A DNA stretch of 8,442 nucleotides from Allobosea sp. (GTDB taxonomy: Bacteria > Pseudomonadota > Alphaproteobacteria > Rhizobiales > Beijerinckiaceae), in the NCBI GenBank assembly GCA_021732895.1, contig JAKFWE010000515.1, positions 1-8,442 on the forward strand, in the 5' to 3' direction. Below the pieces are notes generated by a model. That model searched no databases. It was given only the letters and a program-made list of their open reading frames with translations, and had not been told where the DNA came from. The first letter of the stretch is position 1. Every line of letters begins with the position of its first letter. Both the position numbers and the translations under genes were made by a program. Of this stretch, positions 5,414 through 8,442 are shown in pieces.

Positions 5414-7480
5414 ATGACCCCGGCGACCGCGACCCTGCCCTTCGACAATCCGTTCGCCGAGGCTTGGACGACGCCGTTCGGCCTGCCGCCTTTCGCCGCG
5501 ATCACGCCAGCGCATATCCGCGTCGCTTTCGAGGCGGCGCTGGCGACGCACAGGGCCGAGATCGCGGCGATCACGGCCGATCCGGCGGCGCCCGATTTCG
5601 CCAACACGGTCGAGGCGCTGGAGCGGGCCGGCCGGGCGCTCTCGCGCGTCGGCGGCGTGTTCTACAATCTCGCGGGCGCGGACACGAACGAGGCGTTGCA
5701 GGCGATCGAGCGCGAGATGTCGCCGCTCACCTCGCGGCACTGGTCGGCGATCATGCTCGACGCCGCGCTGTTCGCGCGGGTCGACGCCGTGTTCGCGCAG
5801 CGCGCCACGCTCGGGCTCGACGCCGAACAGACGCGCCTGCTGGAGCGCACGCATCGCGGCTTCATCCGATCCGGCGCGCAACTCGACCCTGCCGGCAAGC
5901 AGCGGCTCGCGGCGATCAGCGAACGGCTCGCCGAACTCGGCACCCGGTTCGGGCAGAACCTGCTGAAGGACGAAGCGAGCTACGCGCTCGTCATCGAGGA
6001 CGAGGCCGGGCTGGCCGGGCTGCCGGCCTTCCTCATGGCGGCGATGGCGCGCGCCGCCGCCGATCGCGGCCACGCCGGCAAGCACGCGGTGACGCTGTCG
6101 CGCTCGATCATCGAGCCGTTCTTGACCTTTTCGACGCGCCGCGACCTGCGCGAGACCGCCTTCATCGCCTGGAGCAGGCGCGGCGAGAACGGCGGCGACA
6201 CCGACAACCGCGCCATCGTCGCCGAGATCGTCGCGTTGCGGGCCGAGAAGGCGCGGCTGCTCGGCTTCCAGACCTTCGCGCATTTCAAGCTCGACGACAC
6301 GATGGCGAAAACGCCTGAAAACGTGCGCGCGCTGCTCGAACTGGTCTGGGCGCCGGCGAGGGCGCGCGCCGCGCAGGAGGCCGCCAACCTTGCTGCGCTC
6401 GCCCAGAGCGAGGGCGAGAAGGGACCGATCCGGCCCTGGGACTGGCGCCACTACGCCGAGAAGGTGCGCCAGCAGACCTATGCGCTCGACGAGGCGGAAC
6501 TGAAGCCGTATCTCCAGCTCGATCGCATCGTCCAGGCCGCCTTCGACGTCGCCGGCAAGCTCTTCGGCCTCGTCTTCGAGGAGAAGGCCGATCTTGCGGG
6601 CTATCATCCCGAGGTGCGCATCTTCGAGGTGCGCGAGGCCGGCGGCCGGCATATCGGGCTGTTCCTCGGCGATTACTTCGCGCGCGCCTCGAAGCGCTCC
6701 GGGGCCTGGATGAGCGCCTATCGCAGCCAGCGCAATTTCGACGGCGAGATCAGGCCGATCATCGTCAACGTCTGCAATTTCGCCAAGCCGGCGCAGGGGC
6801 AGCCGGCGCTGCTTTCGATCGACGACGCGCGCACGCTGTTCCACGAATTCGGCCATGCGCTGCACGGGCTTCTGTCCGACGTGCGCTACGGCTCGCTCGC
6901 CGGGACGTCGGTGTCGCGCGATTTCGTCGAGCTGCCTTCGCAGCTTTACGAGCACTGGTTCCTGACCCGCGAGGTGATGGCGGAGTACTGCGTCCATGCC
7001 GCGACGGGCGAGCCGATCCCCGAGGCGCTGATCGACAAGATCAGGCGGGCGCAGACCTTCAACCAGGGCTTCGCGACGGTGGAGTACACCTCATCGGCGC
7101 TGGTCGATCTCGCCTTCCATTCGCTGGAGGACCCCGGCGAGATCGACCCGCTCGCCTTCGAGGCGGCGGAACTCGCCCGGATCGGCATGCCGGCCGAACT
7201 GACGATGCGCCACCGCACGCCGCATTTCGCCCATGTCTTCTCGGGCGACGGCTACTCGGCCGGCTATTACAGCTATCTCTGGTCGGAGGTGATGGACGCC
7301 GACGCCTTCAACGCCTTCCTGGAGGCGGGCGACGTGTTTGCGCCGGACCTCGCCGGCAAGCTGAAGCGCTACATCTATTCGGCCGGCGACACGCGCGACG
7401 CGGCGGAGGCCTATGCGCTGTTTCGCGGCCGGCTGCCGACGCCCGACGCGCTGCTGGAAAAGCGGGGTCTGGCGGCGTGA
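5414..7480 (+). CDS. dcp: M3 family zinc metallopeptidase, peptidyl-dipeptidase Dcp type
   Basis: Zinc-dependent oligopeptidase; Dcp removes dipeptides from the C terminus of short peptides, in peptide turnover. From the ATG at 5414 it is 688 aa, close to the roughly 680 aa of E. coli Dcp. The zinc motif HEFGH is at residues 477-481 (His477, Glu478, His481) and the third ligand is Glu506 in RDFVELPSQ. The C-terminal substrate-binding segment GDGYSAGYYSYLW is intact. TPFGLPPF near the N terminus and the RDFVELPSQ form point to Dcp rather than oligopeptidase A (PrlC), which has a different sequence there. No signal peptide is seen, so it is probably cytoplasmic. An in-frame GTG at 5375 would overlap the NUDIX gene by 35 bp and add 13 residues; the ATG is preferred, four bases after the NUDIX stop, although its ribosome binding site is weak. 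The gene ends at a strong hairpin and faces genes on the other strand. Confidence 0.93.
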   Translation: MTPATATLPFDNPFAEAWTTPFGLPPFAAITPAHIRVAFEAALATHRAEIAAITADPAAPDFANTVEALERAGRALSRVGGVFYNLAGADTNEALQAIEREMSPLTSRHWSAIMLDAALFARVDAVFAQRATLGLDAEQTRLLERTHRGFIRSGAQLDPAGKQRLAAISERLAELGTRFGQNLLKDEASYALVIEDEAGLAGLPAFLMAAMARAAADRGHAGKHAVTLSRSIIEPFLTFSTRRDLRETAFIAWSRRGENGGDTDNRAIVAEIVALRAEKARLLGFQTFAHFKLDDTMAKTPENVRALLELVWAPARARAAQEAANLAALAQSEGEKGPIRPWDWRHYAEKVRQQTYALDEAELKPYLQLDRIVQAAFDVAGKLFGLVFEEKADLAGYHPEVRIFEVREAGGRHIGLFLGDYFARASKRSGAWMSAYRSQRNFDGEIRPIIVNVCNFAKPAQGQPALLSIDDARTLFHEFGHALHGLLSDVRYGSLAGTSVSRDFVELPSQLYEHWFLTREVMAEYCVHAATGEPIPEALIDKIRRAQTFNQGFATVEYTSSALVDLAFHSLEDPGEIDPLAFEAAELARIGMPAELTMRHRTPHFAHVFSGDGYSAGYYSYLWSEVMDADAFNAFLEAGDVFAPDLAGKLKRYIYSAGDTRDAAEAYALFRGRLPTPDALLEKRGLAA

Positions 7481-7500
7481 GGCGCGGCGCGCGGCGCCTC
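7479..7500. terminator. GC-rich hairpin at the end of dcp, possible terminator
   Basis: GAGGCGC (7479-7485) and GCGCCTC (7494-7500) are perfect 7-bp complements around an 8-base GC loop, starting in the last bases of the dcp stop codon. Only TT follows, so it is not a classic intrinsic terminator, but its place at the end of an operon facing convergent genes fits termination or 3'-end protection. The rest of the 92-bp gap (7481-7572) holds no gene. Confidence 0.4.
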
Positions 7501-7562
7501 TTGAACCCTTGCGCCACCCGCTGCGGCGACACGGTGACGAAGGCGCATAACCTGAACGAGCG

Positions 7563-7576
7563 CTGACGGGCGTCAG
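7563..7576. other. short palindrome over the lipoprotein stop codon
   Basis: CTGACG (7563-7568), GG, CGTCAG (7571-7576): the second arm contains the reverse-strand stop codon of the lipoprotein gene. It could be part of a weak 3'-end structure for the leftward transcript, but the two-base loop and lack of a T-run make this uncertain. Confidence 0.25.
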
Positions 7577-7905
7577 ACCGGATATCCGAATTTCGCCTTC
7601 GTCGCCCTGATCTGGCCGATCGCGCCGCCCTCGTTGCCGGCGGCGCAGGTCGCGCGGGCCGTCGCGATCTCGGCCGAGACGCGGGTATGGACGCCCTTGG
7701 TGGTGTGGCCGGTGGCCAGGTCGTTGTCCATCACCGCCTGGAAGCGCGCGACCTCGCCGCCGCAGCCCGCGCCTGTCGGCAGGCGGAAGGTGTTCGGCGT
7801 CACGCCGGTGGCGGCCTGCTCGGGCGAGGGCGCGGGCGGCGGGCCGGCGCTCTGGCAGGCGGCGAGCGCGAGGCTGAGGGCGGCGAGAACGGGAATGGCG
7901 CGCAT
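7573..7905 (-). CDS. small putative outer-membrane lipoprotein, function unknown
   Basis: I do not recognise a named family. The product is 110 aa from the ATG at 7905-7903, which has GGAG (reverse strand, 7915-7912) six bases upstream. A longer frame from 7938 would put 11 hydrophilic residues ahead of the signal peptide and is rejected. Residues 1-16 form a lipoprotein signal with the lipobox LAAC (14-17); Cys17 would be lipidated and the next residue, Gln18, suggests outer-membrane sorting. A Pro/Ala-rich linker (about 20-37) leads to a compact domain of about 70 residues. That domain has two cysteines (Cys48, Cys87) that could form a disulfide, a VMDNDLATGH stretch (58-67), helical predicted sequence, and a C-terminal FGYP. 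It looks conserved and folded rather than spurious. It lies 69 bp downstream of the DUF1275 gene on the same strand and may share its transcript. Confidence 0.8.
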   Translation of the reverse strand: MRAIPVLAALSLALAACQSAGPPPAPSPEQAATGVTPNTFRLPTGAGCGGEVARFQAVMDNDLATGHTTKGVHTRVSAEIATARATCAAGNEGGAIGQIRATKAKFGYPV

Positions 7906-7974
7906 CGCGGACTCCGGCGTGTTCGATCCGGCGACCATGGCTGATTCCGGAACGATAGGGAACGTCGTCGCCGC

Positions 7975-8442
7975 TCAGTCGATCTCGTGCGGCAGCGACG
8001 CCGAGCCGAGCGCCAGCAGGGCGCTGAACGCCGCCGAAAACCAGATCGCGGCGCTGCCGAGCGCGCCGTAGGCGAGCGCCCCGACGACCGATCCGAGCGC
8101 CAGCCCGAGCCAGAGCGTGAAGTTCCGCAACCAGGCCAGCTTCGGGCCGCCGGTCAGCGCGATCGCGATCTGCTGGCCCATCTTGACCAAGGTGCCGGTC
8201 ATGTAGGTGACGCCGATCGTGACCTCGCCATTGCGCTGGAAAATGCAGTTGGAGGCGGCCATCGCCAGCACCAGCGCTAGCGTGCTCGCCACCTGGTTGC
8301 CGACGCCCTCGAAGGCCGCCGCCGCCGCGAGACAGCAGGTGGCCCATGCGAGCACGGCCACGCGCCGCCAGCGCCCGGCCGCCCTCGCGACGAGCGCGCC
8401 GATAACCACGCCGCCGACGAAGGCTGCGAGCAGTCCGCCGGC
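7975..8442 (-). CDS. DUF1275 (YoaK-like) membrane protein, N-terminal part off the window
   Basis: The C-terminal 155 residues of a DUF1275-family integral membrane protein are visible; family members are usually about 220-240 aa with about six helices and no established biochemical role. The frame stays open to the right edge, with family-like sequence (FVGGVVIGALVAR) upstream of a GTG at 8409, so that codon is internal. The diagnostic segment is ASNCIFQRNGEVTIG followed by VTYMTGTLVKMGQ, matching the family's N-x-x-F...TYMTGTLVK signature. Hydrophobic stretches suggest about four helices in the visible part. It ends with a short polar tail (SLPHEID). The 69-bp gap to the lipoprotein gene has no clear terminator. 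Confidence 0.85.
   Translation of the reverse strand, partial: AGGLLAAFVGGVVIGALVARAAGRWRRVAVLAWATCCLAAAAAFEGVGNQVASTLALVLAMAASNCIFQRNGEVTIGVTYMTGTLVKMGQQIAIALTGGPKLAWLRNFTLWLGLALGSVVGALAYGALGSAAIWFSAAFSALLALGSASLPHEID

Noticed and set aside
5345..6997. 550-codon open frame on the - strand opposite dcp
   Set aside because: Same low-complexity Arg/Ala/Glu-rich composition; the + strand encodes an intact M3 peptidase with HEFGH, so this is a shadow frame.
7091..8347. 418-codon - strand frame spanning the dcp end, lipoprotein and DUF1275 genes
   Set aside because: It is out of frame with the lipobox protein and the DUF1275 signature, both on the same strand, and is Arg-rich without a domain.
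1..8442. CRISPR array, tRNA/rRNA gene, insertion sequence, toxin-antitoxin or defence system
   Set aside because: No regularly spaced direct repeats, no tRNA or rRNA-like sequence, and no transposase, integrase, nuclease or toxin motif was seen on either strand.

Overview
The window is very GC-rich (roughly two thirds or more G+C by eye), strongly G/C-biased at third codon positions, and densely packed with short intergenic gaps. Together with the gene content (a NitT/TauT-type ABC importer, a PhzF-like protein, a long NUDIX protein, a DUF1275 protein and a small alanine-rich lipoprotein) this suggests the chromosome of an alphaproteobacterium, most likely in the Rhizobiales/Hyphomicrobiales. 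The taxon is inferred from style only; there is no rRNA or other marker gene.

Region 1 (1-2580, + strand) is an ABC importer of the nitrate/sulfonate/taurine (NMT1/THI5-like) type. It holds an ATPase whose Walker A end lies off the left edge, a translationally coupled permease (ATGA overlap), and a secreted solute-binding protein about 90 bp downstream with its own strong ribosome binding site. Its substrate cannot be read from the sequence.

Region 2 (2581-2886) has no gene. It contains a composite palindromic repeat of about 137 bp: two inverted copies of a 9-bp stem-loop flanking a third stem, followed by about 130 bp that may carry a promoter for the next gene.

Region 3 (2887-7480, + strand) is a run of four closely spaced genes: pyridoxal kinase (pdxY), a PhzF-family isomerase/epimerase, a NUDIX hydrolase that probably starts at TTG with a TTGA overlap, and a Dcp-type M3 zinc metallopeptidase. 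Gaps are 34 bp, -4 bp and 4 bp, so at least the last three are probably co-transcribed. The set looks like cofactor salvage, metabolite clean-up and peptide turnover rather than one linear pathway.

Region 4 (7481-8442) runs the other way and converges on the dcp end. It has a small outer-membrane-type lipoprotein of unknown role and the C-terminal part of a DUF1275 (YoaK-like) membrane protein that continues off the right edge.

No tRNA, rRNA, CRISPR array, transposase, phage gene or obvious defence system was found. The region looks like ordinary chromosomal backbone. The points most worth a second look are the palindromic repeat, changes at expected active-site positions in the PhzF and NUDIX proteins, the start-stop coupling of those two genes, and the unassigned lipoprotein.
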